Part shown: positions 22,865 to 34,300 of the stretch, in pieces
Numbering within the stretch: the stretch's first letter is position 1
Layout: every line of letters starts with the position of its first letter
NCBI GenBank assembly: GCA_034406715.1
Contig: CP137878.1
Location: 310,001 to 374,000, forward strand
Source: Rhodotorula mucilaginosa
Lineage: Eukaryota; Basidiomycota; Microbotryomycetes; Sporidiobolales; Sporidiobolaceae
Length of the DNA stretch: 64,000 bases
Direction of reading: 5' to 3'
Made by a program: the position numbers and the translations under genes
Notes under the pieces: model-generated
Databases searched by the model: none
Told to the model about the DNA's origin: nothing
Seen by the model: only the letters and a program-made list of their open reading frames with translations

Positions 22865-24831
22865 ATGGCACCTCCGCAGACTCAGAAGGATGCGACCAAG
22901 GCGGCTCACAAGCCAGACTATGACGCAGTCCGCAAGGTGAGTACCGGGTCTTGGAGGAGGCTGTCGCTTTTCACGCGCCGGCCCCGGCTCACGCGGGTGT
23001 AGCATCAGACCTGACCGAGTTCCACCGCATGACCACCCGCGCAGGACATTGCCTCGATCCTCAAGATGCCAGACTACGACGACGGGTCGTGCGGCCCTGT
23101 CTTGGTCCGATTGGCATGGCACGCCTCGGGCACCTACGACAAGGAGACCAACACGGGAGGCAGCAACGGCGCCGGAATGAGGTGAGCGAGCTGCTGCTCC
23201 TTGTACTCCGCCTCGTCGACTACTGCACGGGACGGAAGACGAGAGCCGAGAGCCGGACCTTGGGGGCGGTGGCGAACCTGGGTTCATGATCAGGTCTCGT
23301 GCACTCGCTCCTGGCTAGCGTTGGTACTGGCTGGAGATAATGTACTGACTGTTGTTACTGCTGTATCACAGGTACGAGGCAGAAGGTGGCGACCCGGCAA
23401 AGTGAGTCTGTTCGCTGCCAGTTGTCTCGTTCTGATCTCCCCGCCCGCCGCCCCCTCACGCACGGGTTGTAGCCTGGAGATCATAATGTACAGCGTAGTG
23501 TACTCACACCAGCGATTCCCTCCCGCAGCGCCGGCCTCGAACACGCGCGCCGGTTCCTCGAGCCGATCAAGCAAAAGCACCCGTGGATCACGTACGCCGA
23601 CTTGTGGACCCTCGCCGGCGTCGTCGCGATCAAGGAGATGGGAGGTCCCGACTGCAAGTGGAAGCCCGGCCGGACTGACTTTGCCGACGAGTCCAAGGTG
23701 AGTGGTGGCGCTGAGAGGATGCTCTCCACCTCCCGGGCTGCTTTTTTTTTTGTCGTTCCCGCCACAAGGCATGCGAGGCAAGAGTTGCTGACAACTTTGT
23801 TCACACGCATAGTGCCCGCCGCGAGGACGTCTCCCCGACGGTGCCCTCGCTGCCGACCACCTCCGCCACGTCTTTTACCGTATGGGCTTCAACGACCAAG
23901 AGATTGTCGCCCTCGCCGGGGCTCACTCGCTCGGGGTGCGTTGCTCTCTCTCCTCGAAGTTTTCGATGCTGTAGCGCGACCGGCTTGATGCCGGGGGGAC
24001 AAGCAGAGGTACTGATCTGGGGTGACGTTGATCGCACAGCGTTGCCACTCTGACCGGTCAGGGTTCGAAGGCCCGTGGTCCGTCACGCCGACCAAGTTCT
24101 CGACTCAATACTTCAAGGTGGGTCTCCTTAGACTGTTTTTCTCGATGTGTATTCTGAGCGTTCCGCTCGGGAGTGAAGGCTGACTGACCGTTCTTTCTCT
24201 CCCTTTTCCTCGTGCGCAGATGGTGCGTCTCTTTCCCTCAATGTCTTCCTGTATCCTTCTTGCGTGCGCTCTGCTCACAGTGGTTGCTGACGCCTTGCCG
24301 TGGTCCGCAATAGCTCACCAAGTTCAAGTGGGAGAAGAAGACGTGGGAGGGACCGGTCCAGTACAAGGTGCGCACACGCAAGCCGCCGCCTTCGTCTTCC
24401 TACTCGGACTCTCCTTTCTACAAAGAAGCTGACTGGGATTTGGTTGCTCTTGTTCTGCACAGAACACGGACCTCGGCGAAGAGTTGATGATGCTCCCGAC
24501 CGACATGGCCTTGATCGAGGACAAAAAGTTCCTGCCCTACGTCAAGAAATGTACGTTCCTGTTTCCTTCCTTAATCGCGGGACCTGGAGAATGGCGCGCA
24601 CGTTGTGCCCAAACCTGTCCGAACCCGTCTCGCTGACTGCTGCCTGCGTCTGCACCCGCCACCGCGAGAACAGACGCCGAGGATCGCGAGGCGTTCTACT
24701 CTGATTTCGCCGCCGTCTTCTCCAAGCTGATCGAGCTCGGCGTGACGCGCGACGACGACTATGAGAGCGCGCCGACGATGAGCAAAGAGGCGGGAGACGA
24801 GAAGGAGCGCGAGGCCAAGTCCAAGATGTAG
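22865..24831 (+). CDS. CCP1: Cytochrome c peroxidase (class I heme peroxidase), probably cytosolic type
   Basis: Reduces hydrogen peroxide using cytochrome c as electron donor. The protein starts [20 protein letters not shown], with no evident mitochondrial presequence, so it resembles the shorter Ccp2-like form. Visible motifs are [40 protein letters not shown] (distal Arg, Trp and His), [58 protein letters not shown] (proximal heme-ligand His), [18 protein letters not shown] (the Trp of the radical site is present), and [20 protein letters not shown], then [19 protein letters not shown]. There are about ten introns. One exon seems to be only three bases (ATG, 24220-24222), adding the Met in YFK-M-LTKFKW. 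Divergent from URC1. Confidence 0.93.
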
Positions 24832-25291
24832 TTAGCGGCGGGCCGGGTTCCATTGCATTTCGGCTTGAGCTGCCTAAATCATATGTTGCGTTGACACACT
24901 TATACTCGCCCCCGACCGGAATCGAAAGAAGGGGAGAGAGAGACGAGGTCATTGGGAACGACGCAATTTTTGAGCGAGCGTTGCAAAATGCCAAGAGCTG
25001 TGCGTCGCTTCCCAGCCAATCGCGGCTGCGCATCGGAACCGATCAACTTGTGCAGCTTGCTCGCGCCTCTTCAGTACGCTCGACTGCGCTTGTCAATATC
25101 CAAGGCTAGGAGCTCGCATAGCTCTGCTTGAGTGAACCACCGGGCTCAGCTGCCAGCGTGCTCTGTGCGCCGCTCCGTCGACACACCGACGTCGACAACT
25201 CCGCGACATCTCGCTCATCGCCTGCGCTCTCGGACTCGCTCAGCAGGCCGCGCCGAGTTAACCAGCGGCAGGAAAAGTACCAGGTCAAGCC
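24832..25291. other. Intergenic, 460 bases, NHA1 promoter side
   Basis: This gap lies between the peroxidase stop and the NHA1 start, both plus strand. A CCAAT box (25016-25020) lies about 275 bases upstream of the NHA1 ATG. No coding signal is seen. Confidence 0.45.
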
Positions 25292-28200
25292 ATGCCGGCT
25301 CAAGGCAGCGGCGGCGGTAGTGCAGCGGGCGCGGTCGCTCAATGGCTGTGGGCGAGAGCGGGCGACTACCTCTTGATGCGCCGGAACGAAGTCTTTGAAC
25401 CGGCACGAGGGGACCCGACCGACGCGGCAAAGTATGCTGGCGCTGGAACGCCAGAAGAAGCGAGGTGAGCAAGGAGATTGCTCTCTGCTCTCGAGGCCGA
25501 GCGGTGTCGGTCTTCTTGTTACGGGGAATCGAACTGACTATGTACCAATTGTATTGCAGTCATGAGCTCTTTAGCGTCGTCACAGAGGTGCGATTTCTAT
25601 CCCTGGCCGTTGTGCCGCTCTGCAGCAACGTCGCTGAACCTGGCTCGCCGACTTGATGCGCAGGTCAACATTGTCCACCTCGCCATCACTGTCATCACCG
25701 TCTTCATCACCGTATTCGGCATGTTCTCGTACGTGCCCCTCAACTCGGGAGGAAGTCAGCGAACGAACGAGCAAAGACTTGACCTGAATCCCGTGCACCA
25801 CCACACAGCGGTTTCGTCAAGGAGCGATTGTATGTCGGTGAAGCCATCGTCGCAACCATGTTCGGCGTCGCCTTTTCGTAAGTCTCGGGCGGGTACGACT
25901 TGAGAGAAGCGAGGCGAGAGCTGACACGGACGGTGGGCGGTTGACAGTGGCTACGCGGCCGGAATCTTTGCACCTCGCACTTGGGACGAAGGTGCGCCTC
26001 GATTATGAAAAAGTCAGCCTCTTCGGTGCAGGGCTGACGTTCGTACGCACCCGTGAAAACAGGTCATCACACGGACGAGATCACGCTCGAGTTGACCCGG
26101 ATCGTGATTGCGCTTTCCGTCTTTGCTGTCGGTGTCGAACTGCCGAGGTGCGCACTCCCTCTGCCTCTCTCTGCTTCCTCGCTGGGTCGCACTCTCGCGG
26201 CAGGAAGCTGACGTTGCGGGAAAATGCATACAGAGCCTACGTTCTGCGGCATTGGAAGAGTCTCGCCATGTTGCTCGGACCTTTGTACGTAAACTTCCCA
26301 GCCGCAGCCCTGATGACCAGTCAGCTGCGGACCCGGACTGACCCGTACACCGATATCGAATCATGACCACCTATGCTTTCCCCCCGCTCAGAATGTTCCT
26401 CGGATGGATGACTGCCGGAGCGCTCATGTACGCCATCATCCCCGGCCTCGAGTTCCTGCCGGCGCTCGTCCTCGCCGCCGGTGTCACTCCGACCGATCCC
26501 ATCTTGGCTTCCTCGGTCGTCGGCAAGGGTAAATACGCCCAGGAACACGTCCCGAGTCATATCCGGCACATCCTCCAAGCCGAGAGTGGCTGCAACGACG
26601 GCGCCGCATTCCCTTTCCTCGTGAGTCCCGCCCCGCCCCACTTGGTCGCCGCGCGCTCGAATCCGGTGCTGACCCATGTTCGCCAATTCCAAAACAGTAC
26701 CTCGCACTCATGCTCTTGCTCCGCGGAACTCACTCGGTCGGAGAAACCGTCGGGTACTGGATCCTCCTCGTCCTCCTCTACCAGATCATCCTCGGCATCA
26801 TCATCGGCGGTCTTGTCGGCGTCATCGCGCGCAAGGTCCTCAAGTTTTCGAAGCGACGAGAATTGATCGATCGAGAGAGTATGGTCGCCATGTATGTCGC
26901 GCTGTCCTTGCTCGTCACGGCGTTGACGACCTTGGCGGGGAGTGACGACTTGCTCGCCGCGTTCGCTTGCGGTACCGCTTTCGCCTGGGACGATTGGTGA
27001 GCTCTCTCTTCATGTCAATGCATCCTCTAGTCCGTGTGAAAACCCGCTAACGCTCCCCTCGTCAGGTTCACGGAATCGATCGAGGAGTCCAACTTTTCGT
27101 CGACGATCGACTTACTCGCCAACTCGGCGATCTTCATCTACATTGGCGCCACCATGCCCTTTGCGTCGTGGAGCATGGAGTACTTGACGCTCAACTGGTG
27201 GCGGTTGACCCTCCTGTGCCTTTCGATTCTCGCGTTCCGTCGCTTGCCGGCCATGTACGCCTTGTGGCACTGGATCCCCGACATCAAGACTCGGAGGGAG
27301 GCCATCTTCTCGGGTCACTTTGGCCCCATGGGTGTCGGCGCCATCTTTATCTCGACGCTGGCCGCGACCAAGCTCCCGACGCCGACGGTCCCGCCCGAGA
27401 CGGTCATTGATCGCCTTGCACTCATGATCGTTCCCGTCACGTACTGCATCGTCCTGACTTCGATCCTCGTCCACGGTCTCACCATCTCGTTCTTCACCCT
27501 CGGCCGACGCATGCATTCCCGCGTCCAGTCGTTCTCGCGCACCCTGACGGCCAACTCGACCCGGTCTGGATACGGCCGAACGTTCTCGTTCGCGACTTCG
27601 ACGCGCAAGCAACCGGATCGGGAGGAACCGAGCTGGATGGCGCGGGTCAAGCGTGCGACGAGGGCAGAAGACATCATCATCAATCGAGACGAGGAGGAGG
27701 GAGAGGAACGTCCTCCTCGACGGAGTGATGAGAGTCCCGAATCGCTCGCGGAGAAGGGTCGCGCCTTCGACGAGGACGAGGACGAGGCGCTGCCAGGCGA
27801 GGATGAGGAAGCCGAGCTCGATCGCGAGGAAGCCGAGCTTGAAGAGCATGCGAGGGAGGAATGCGAAGCGGAAGGGAAGGAGCCGACGCCGAGCGAAATC
27901 GAGGCTGAGATTGATCGGGAAGTCGAGCAGGATACGGGTACGACCGCCATGTTTGGCGCGCCTCCGAACGAGAACAAGGTCGGCGCGGGTCAGAGGGAGC
28001 AGCTCATCCGGGAACGGAGGGAGGCGAAGCGACGAGGTGGCGGGGAGCGGTCCGGTTCCCGACGCCGTCGGCTGTCCCGTTCGCATCACGAGGCAGACGC
28101 AGACGCCCCCGGTGACCGCGAGGAGGACGTTGCCGAACTGGGCGGCACCGACCTCGAGAAGGAAGTCGAGACGGCCGACGACGTCCGTAGGGGCGAAACC

Positions 28201-29783
28201 CGCGCCGAGCGTCACCGCGAACAACTCCGGATCGAACGCGAGCGCGAAGCGAACGACCACCCGCGGAAGAATATCCTCGGTGAGCTTGGCGAAGACGAGG
28301 ACGATACGGCGGACGCGCGGGAGAGGTACCGCGCCAAGCAGCGAGAGCGGCGCCACAGTGAGCGGCGCGACAGCGCCCGCCGCGTGCCTAGTCATACTCG
28401 GCCAAGGCACGAGTCGAGTCGCCGGGGTCAGGCGCACACTCCTACGGGAAAGCCGGACCCGCGCAAGGAGGCTCGGTACTGTCGTGGTCCACAGACTTGG
28501 CAAGAAGGGCGCAAGGTGAGGCTCTCCTTTCGAAGGCCTCCCCTCTAAAGCATGACTGATTCCTGTTCACTCCAACAACAACAACAGATCATCGTCGATC
28601 ACGGGGACGGTAATGTCGATGTGATTGACCACGATGCGTCTCCGGAAGACGCCCGACGCGCGGCCAAGAGCGGCAAGAAGACGGTGCTCGACGTCCCGCC
28701 CGAGGCGATCGAGAAGGAGCACAAGGCGTTGCAGCAAGAGCACGGTCCCGGCGACCACGAAACCAACGCGGTCAAGCGCGTCGCGGCCAAGATGATTCGG
28801 CAGAGCTCGGCGATCGGCGGGCGCATCATCGGCAAAGAGAACAGCAAGCTCTCGCCGGAGGAGAAGGAGCGTCGGCGGAAGGAAATGCTCGAGCGCGATG
28901 CCTGGTGTCGCCGGGAGCGCAAGTACCGCGACTCGAGTCCCGACGGGCGGGGCGAACCGACCGAGTGGTTGGAGGGAGACAAGGTGAGGGAACGAATGCT
29001 GATGCCATTGGCTTACACACCGCTGATCCTCCCCCTCCGTAGGTCGTCATCGAGTACCCGGACGGCCGCACAGACGTCCGTGACCTCACTGAGGAAGAGC
29101 GACGTCAATCGGCAAAGAAGCACCTCGCCGCTCTCCACTCGCTGGGACACTACTCGGAAGCGATGGAAGCCGAGTTCTCCCGCCTAGCTCGCCAGATCTC
29201 GAACGGCAGTCTCCGCAGTCTCCGGCGGGAAGGGAAGGAACCCAAAGACGTCGCTGCTCCCGCGGAACGTGCCTCTTCGCCTCCGCCTCGCCGCTTCACC
29301 GAATCACCCCAACAACAAGGCGCCATCGCCGAAGAGGAGGAAGCAGACGGGTACTTTTCCCCCGCCTCTGAGCACCGGACGGGACTCCCGCTGGACCGGA
29401 CAGAACGCATCGAGCCTGCGTCGGATGACGAGGAGGAGGCGTCGCCTCGGCAACCGGAAGCATCGACGAGCCGAGCTCCCCCGCCGCCGGGTAGGCGCGC
29501 ACCCGTTCGGCAGGGAAGCGCTGCCATGCAGGCTGTGCGAGGCCTGTTCCGCCCTCGTGCCAACACAGCGGCCGAGTCGTCTCGAGCGCAGGCAGCTCAG
29601 CCCACGGCTGACGACGAATCGCCCAACTCTCAAGATCAGAATGGCAACCCTTCGATCCGGTTCGCGACTCAGACTAGGCCGGACCGAGAAGGCTCGACGG
29701 CCGGTAACGGTCGGCCGTTGCCAGTGGTAGGCAGCTCGATGAGCGTTCGGCGCGATCCGTCGAGGCGTGTCGAGGACCAGTGA
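25292..29783 (+). CDS. NHA1: Plasma-membrane Na+(K+)/H+ antiporter, NHA1/SOD2 type
   Basis: Exports Na+, K+ or Li+ in exchange for protons at the plasma membrane. After a poorly conserved start (MPAQGSGGGSAAGAV) the exons read in order SHELFSVVTEVNIVHLAITV, GFVKERLYVGEAIVATMFGV, GYAAGIFAPRTWDEG, DEITLELTRIVIALSVFAVG, VELP joined to RAYVLRHWKSLAMLLGPLMF, ALVLAAGVTPTDPILASSVV (the TDP core motif), HILQAESGCNDGAAFPFL (the ESGCNDG ion-site motif), DDLLAAFACGTAFAWDDW, STIDLLANSAIFIYIGATMP, and GHFGPMGVGAIFISTLAATK. Order and motifs match yeast Nha1 closely. A long hydrophilic C-terminal tail (roughly 700 residues, rich in Arg and Glu) follows and is split by two introns. In yeast the Nha1 tail has regulatory roles. 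About ten introns in all. Confidence 0.93.
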
Positions 29784-29937
29784 TCGGCGTCATGTGTAAC
29801 TTTCTCGCTTCTATTACTCGGAATCCCTCGCGTATTTCAGAGTAGACTCTTTTCCTCGCATTATACATATGTCATATCATCCTCTGGAGCCGCTGCGACG
29901 TCTACATCTCGGAACCACGAATCTGACGACCACGCGC

Positions 29938-32060
29938 TCATCGCCGCTTCTTGCCCGCTTTCGAGTTGCGCTGTATAGAGAGAAAAAGGATGAGCAGGAG
30001 TGTCTGAGAGGAGGCGGGTTGGCTGCTGCGACTCACCCTGCACTCGTCACAGAACCAGCGACCATCGGGGATGCTCTTGAGGCCGACGCATGGCAAGTGG
30101 AACTGTACGTAACGACAAACTCGGGTGAGTCAGCACGATACGTCCCGCATTAGTAGTTTCCTCTTGGTCCGGAAGGGGAACCACACGAGAAAGCAACGTG
30201 AAGGAAGTCGATGCTGACACGCACCCATTCGTGTTCGCAATCCGGCGCGTCGCACGCAATCATCTCGCCGAAACTGACTCGCTGACAGAAGCAGTACAGC
30301 GTCTTGTCGCCATCGTCGTCCGCGCCTTCGAGCGCCGGGTCAAACTCGTCTTCCCCGCCTGCGACGATGCCGCCAGCACCGCCGAGGCCTGCACCCGCGA
30401 GGGCATAGTCTTGCTGCGAGAGGGGCAAGGTGTCGTAACCATCGTTGATGGCGCCGCCGCGGGAAGAGGTGCCGGACCCGGAACCGGCGCCTGCTTGGCG
30501 ACGAGGAGCACGCGAACTGCTGCCAGAACCGGGCAAAGTGCGCGCGGACAAGTCCGGAGAGTCGACACTATTGGACGTGGACGTGGGAGTGAGAGGGATC
30601 AGCTCGTGGCAAGGACGACATAAAACCGGAGGGAGGCAGAGAAAGGGGGGGAGAGAGAGGGGAACGCACCCCTTTTTGCGGCGCTTGCTCGCGCCCGAGA
30701 CCTCGTCGACTTTGCGTTTCGCCGGCGCGCGCTGACTCGCGGCTCCCGTCGCCCCGTACATGTTGTACTCTTCGGGCGTCGCCATGCCGCTGTACCCAGC
30801 CCCGTAGGCCATCGCGCCTGCTCCTCCCGCTCCTCCAGACCCCCCAACTCCGACTCCAACGCTACCCGCTCGACTGGCACTTCCACTCGCAGTCATGGCT
30901 GCAGCGCCGGCAGCGGCGCCGTTGTTGTTGTTGTTGTTGTCCGCACCTCTGCGCTTCTCTTTGACCGCCTCGACGGCCGTCATGCCTCCATAAGGATGGT
31001 GCGGCGAAGCGCCGAGGCCACTCGCCGCGTTGTAGATCCCGGCGGCGGCGTTGATCGAAGCGGCCGAGACGGGACCTCCGTGAACGCCGTACGCGGGATG
31101 ACCGTACGCTCCTTGTTGCTGATGCATCGCGGGAGAGTTAGCAGCAGCAGCTGCGGCGGCTGCAGCGGCAGCGGCGGCACGCTTCTTGGTGTACTGGTTC
31201 GGGTGTCGTTGGGTGCTCGCGGCTGCATTCGAATCGGCGCCACGACGGCCTCCTGCGGCCCCACCGGTGGCCGAGCCGTATCCGCTCGCAGTAGCAGAAG
31301 GCATGCCCGGGTAGTCGTCGCCGTAGATGCTGTAATCGATCTGGGCAGCGCGTTTCCTTCCTCCGCCTCCTGCCGTCGCGGCGGCGGAACCTCCCGCTCC
31401 TGCGCCGTTCGCAGCATAGGCTGCTCCTCTCGCACCTCCTCCAGCCACGCCCGTAGCGGCACCTGCCGCCCCTGCGCCTGCCCCACCGCGGACGAGGTCG
31501 TAGTGCTCCCTGACGAGTCCGAGTGCAGCAGTCAAGCGGGAGGTGCTGCCCTGCCCTGGGTGTCTCGCGGGCGGGTAATCGAACAGTTGGCGTCTCGCGA
31601 TCTGACTCGACAGGCTGCTCGATTGGGGGTAGCCGTGCGGTGCTGCGGGACCGGGAAGGAGGGGCAAGAGGTGGGCGGGGAGGAACGAGAGCAAGAGGGA
31701 CGAGAGAGTCGCGAGGTGGGCTTGGTGGGTCGCGACGGTCTCGCACGTGTTGGTCGCGACTCTGATCTTGTCCTCTCCGCCGAGCCTGAACACGCGCGCG
31801 TCCTCTGCGACTTGGCGCACGAGTTGGAGGCGATCGAGCGGGGTGACCTTGTCCGCCTCGCTGTCGGGATCGGGGTGCATCATGCGGTGGAGCCTGTTGA
31901 GCTTTTCGGTGATCTGCTCGAGGGCGCCGTTCAACACGGCGTCGAGCTCTTTGAGGTCGGACAGGCTGCGGGCGAGCGAAGGCGGCAACGAGTCGACCGC
32001 GTCGACGTAGGTCGTCACGAGGTGGATGATCTCGCTCGACGGCGTAGGAGTCGTCGTCAT
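29938..32060 (-). CDS. ING-family PHD-finger protein (Yng2/Yng1/Pho23-like)
   Basis: A subunit of a histone acetyltransferase (NuA4 or NuA3) or Rpd3L deacetylase complex, acting in the nucleus. The N-terminal ING helices begin MTTTPTPSSEIIHLVTTYVD, then SLSDLKELDAVLNGALEQI and VTPLDRLQLVRQVAEDARVF. The middle is a long Gly/Ala/Ser-rich region with alanine and asparagine runs and basic NLS-like stretches (AKRKVDEVSGASKRRKKG). The C-terminus is a C4HC3 PHD finger: LYCFCQRVSFGEMIACDAPD, then CEHEW spliced to FHLPCVGLKSIPDGRWFCDE and CRRNSKAGKKRR. PHD fingers of this family bind H3K4me3. Three introns are visible, one inside the PHD finger and one splitting its last Cys-Arg from the basic tail. 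Which ING paralogue it is cannot be settled by eye. Confidence 0.9.
30921..30938 (+). repeat. TTG/CAA trinucleotide repeat (polyasparagine in ING gene)
   Basis: A short trinucleotide repeat encodes an asparagine run in the disordered middle of the ING protein. Alanine-codon runs (gcagcagcagctgcggcggc) near 31140-31180 are similar low-complexity sequence. Confidence 0.7.
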
Positions 32061-34300
32061 GGCTGCACACTTGCACACAGCAGCACGTCTCGACCGCTAT
32101 ATGGAGCGAGGAGCGAGGGCGAGAGCGCGGGGGAGTCGAAGCTGCTTCCGCGTCGGATCTCTCGTTCAGCGCCAGGCGCCACGTGTCGGCCCAATGCGCC
32201 AATGCGCCCAATTCGCTCCTTGTTCTTGCTCAGCTCCGCTTGTTCTCGGGTCAAGCTCTGAACGTGCCGGCGCGCAAGCTTTCAGCCGACCCTCACCCGT
32301 GCTGCACCGCTCGCCCAGCTCGAATAGATCGTACAGTCACCCTCGCCGAAATCTCAGTACTCATCAAATGCAAGCCGTGGTCAAGCCGGGCTGCAGTCGA
32401 GCACGCATAGTGCCTTGGCTCGTGTCCAGCGCTAAATTGCTGCGTATCGCTGCTGCTCAACCAGCTTGTCTCTCTCCGTCAAGTGGTCGCCCTCGGACGT
32501 TTGAAGCGGCGAGGGGGGCTTTCCGGTGCTCGCACCTCTTCATCGCCATCTCTCTCCTTCTCCCCGAGTGGAACTCGCTACGTTCTCAGCATGTGGCTCA
32601 CCGGCAGCCATACAATGCTGGACAAGATCCCAACGCCATTCGCACGCAGGACGATTGGAACTTCGCTTCGCCTCCGTGCTACCTTCTCTGCCTGCAGTGA
32701 CACAACGAACCCGACCCGTCGGCGTGCACGCCAACTACGGACTCGGCACGAGCTACATCGCACTCTGCGCGTGTGCAGGACGGGGCACTTGCGCCAGCCG
32801 TCACGACGGTGCTCTCGCCCTGGTCCGTTGCTTTCTGGGTTTCGATGCTGTCTCTGCTCTCTCGCCCCTCACTGCGATCCGGACACGCGGTCTCGGTTGC
32901 TTGTCGCGTCCTACTTGCCTTACCGATGCACATGCATCTCTTCAATCTGCTGCTTTCGCAGCGTTCTCCGCTCGTCGGGCGAGGTGCAGCGTTCTCGAGC
33001 GTTACGATCCGGGTCTGTTCGACCCGCTCGAAGAGGCCGGCGGAGGACCGCGCATACAAGAAGACCGTCGCTCGACGCAAAGCCGTGCGGGCACCTCCGT
33101 CGCATGGGTTAGACTCCTATACTTAGAGTTCGTGCTCTCTCTCACTTTCGGATGCACCTTGGCATCCAGTGCGGCTCGAGCAGAGAACTTGCAGCGAACT
33201 CAGCTTGTCTCACACGGTGTGTGTGACCGGCTCGAAAGTTTGCGAGTCCTTACACAAGACCGAAGGAAGCTCTCCATTCAACCGACTCGTGGCACCATAC
33301 TGTAGACTCGGACTGGACAAGAACGGAAGGAAATACAGGCCTCGGCGATGTCGCCGCCACCCGACCGGCATTGAAACTCTGCAGCCTGACCGCGCGGTAC
33401 TGGCCTGGGTAAGCAAGAACTCAATACATCTTGCTGTTGGGCGGCGCCGTGCAATCTTGATTTGAGGCGTGTAAGTTTACAGAGACCGTGCCCCTTTGAG
33501 TCTGGAGAAGGAGCTGGCTGGACGCAAGCTGCAGCTGCGAGCGCGGCGCTTGATCAAGCTGGAGAAAGCGCGGGCGTTGAAGCGTTCTGATTGGCTCGTG
33601 ATCGACATTTTTGACGCTAACTTGAGCGCTAACCTAAAAACCCGACACATGCACGCGAAGCCCGGCCGGCCGAGGCTTTTTGGCAAGAGAGCTGTGCTGC
33701 TTCAGTCGCTGTTTCGTTGGACCGTGTAGGCTTGCTTGCTTGCTCTGCGTGTACGCGACCGTCCAGTGCGCCCAGTGTGCGGAATCCGGATCGACTCGCG
33801 CGGCAACTCATTGATCGGAGGCTAGAAAATGTGGGGTTCCAGCCATTTTTCGCGGTCCTTGTCTAGTCTCGTTCGCGGTCGCCGAGGCAGCTGAGCTCTG
33901 CAAGCAGGAGCCATGTCGCTGACTTGTCTGAACACTCTCTAGATCAGCCAGCAGCAGTCTGTCTACTGCCCCGCCCGCCCGCGAGGCCAGCTGTCCGACA
34001 CCCGCTCGTTCGGCGCTCAATCCGCGCCGTTGTTCCTCGACGAACCGACGACGGACGGGGGCATACCACCGCATCGAATCCCGCTAAGCGACGTACGCGA
34101 GGCTCTCAGTCGCAAGCTGGCGACGCCGACTGCACCTACTCCGGCGGCCAGCGCGCTATACGCTTACTCGCGGTGACGTTTCGAATCGCTCCTTGCCGAC
34201 GGCTCGTGGCCGCCTTCTCGCCGCGCCGAAACCTGCAGCACGACGGACCCCGCAAACCCCTTATATACCCCGTCCGCCCGACTGCCGCGGTCAAGCAAAC
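32061..34300. other. Divergent intergenic region, 2.2 kb, one doubtful ORF
   Basis: This gap lies between the ING gene (minus) and the arrestin-like gene (plus). The best open frame, plus 32773-33126 (117 codons), has two hydrophobic stretches (SVAFWVSMLSLLSRP and CRVLLALPMHMHLFNLLL), but it begins at a possible acceptor site (gtgcag) and has no clear first exon or family match. The frame in plus 32526-33305 overlaps it. I list it here as unresolved and not as a gene. Confidence 0.35.
34262..34268 (+). promoter_or_regulatory. Candidate TATA box of the arrestin-like gene
   Basis: A TATATA motif (cccttatataccccg) lies about 35 bases before the ATG at 34301. If it acts at the usual 25-35 bases, transcription would begin almost at the start codon, giving a very short leader. 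Confidence 0.45.

Noticed and set aside
24055-24080. tRNA B-box-like sequence (gggttcgaaggcc)
   Set aside because: It lies inside the peroxidase coding exon (GFEGPW) and no cloverleaf can be formed around it.
27112-28503. Minus-strand open frame of 463 codons
   Set aside because: It is antisense to the charged tail of NHA1; the plus frame continues a clear antiporter gene.
30996-32261. Plus-strand open frame of 421 codons
   Set aside because: It is antisense to the ING gene, whose ING and PHD domains are clear.
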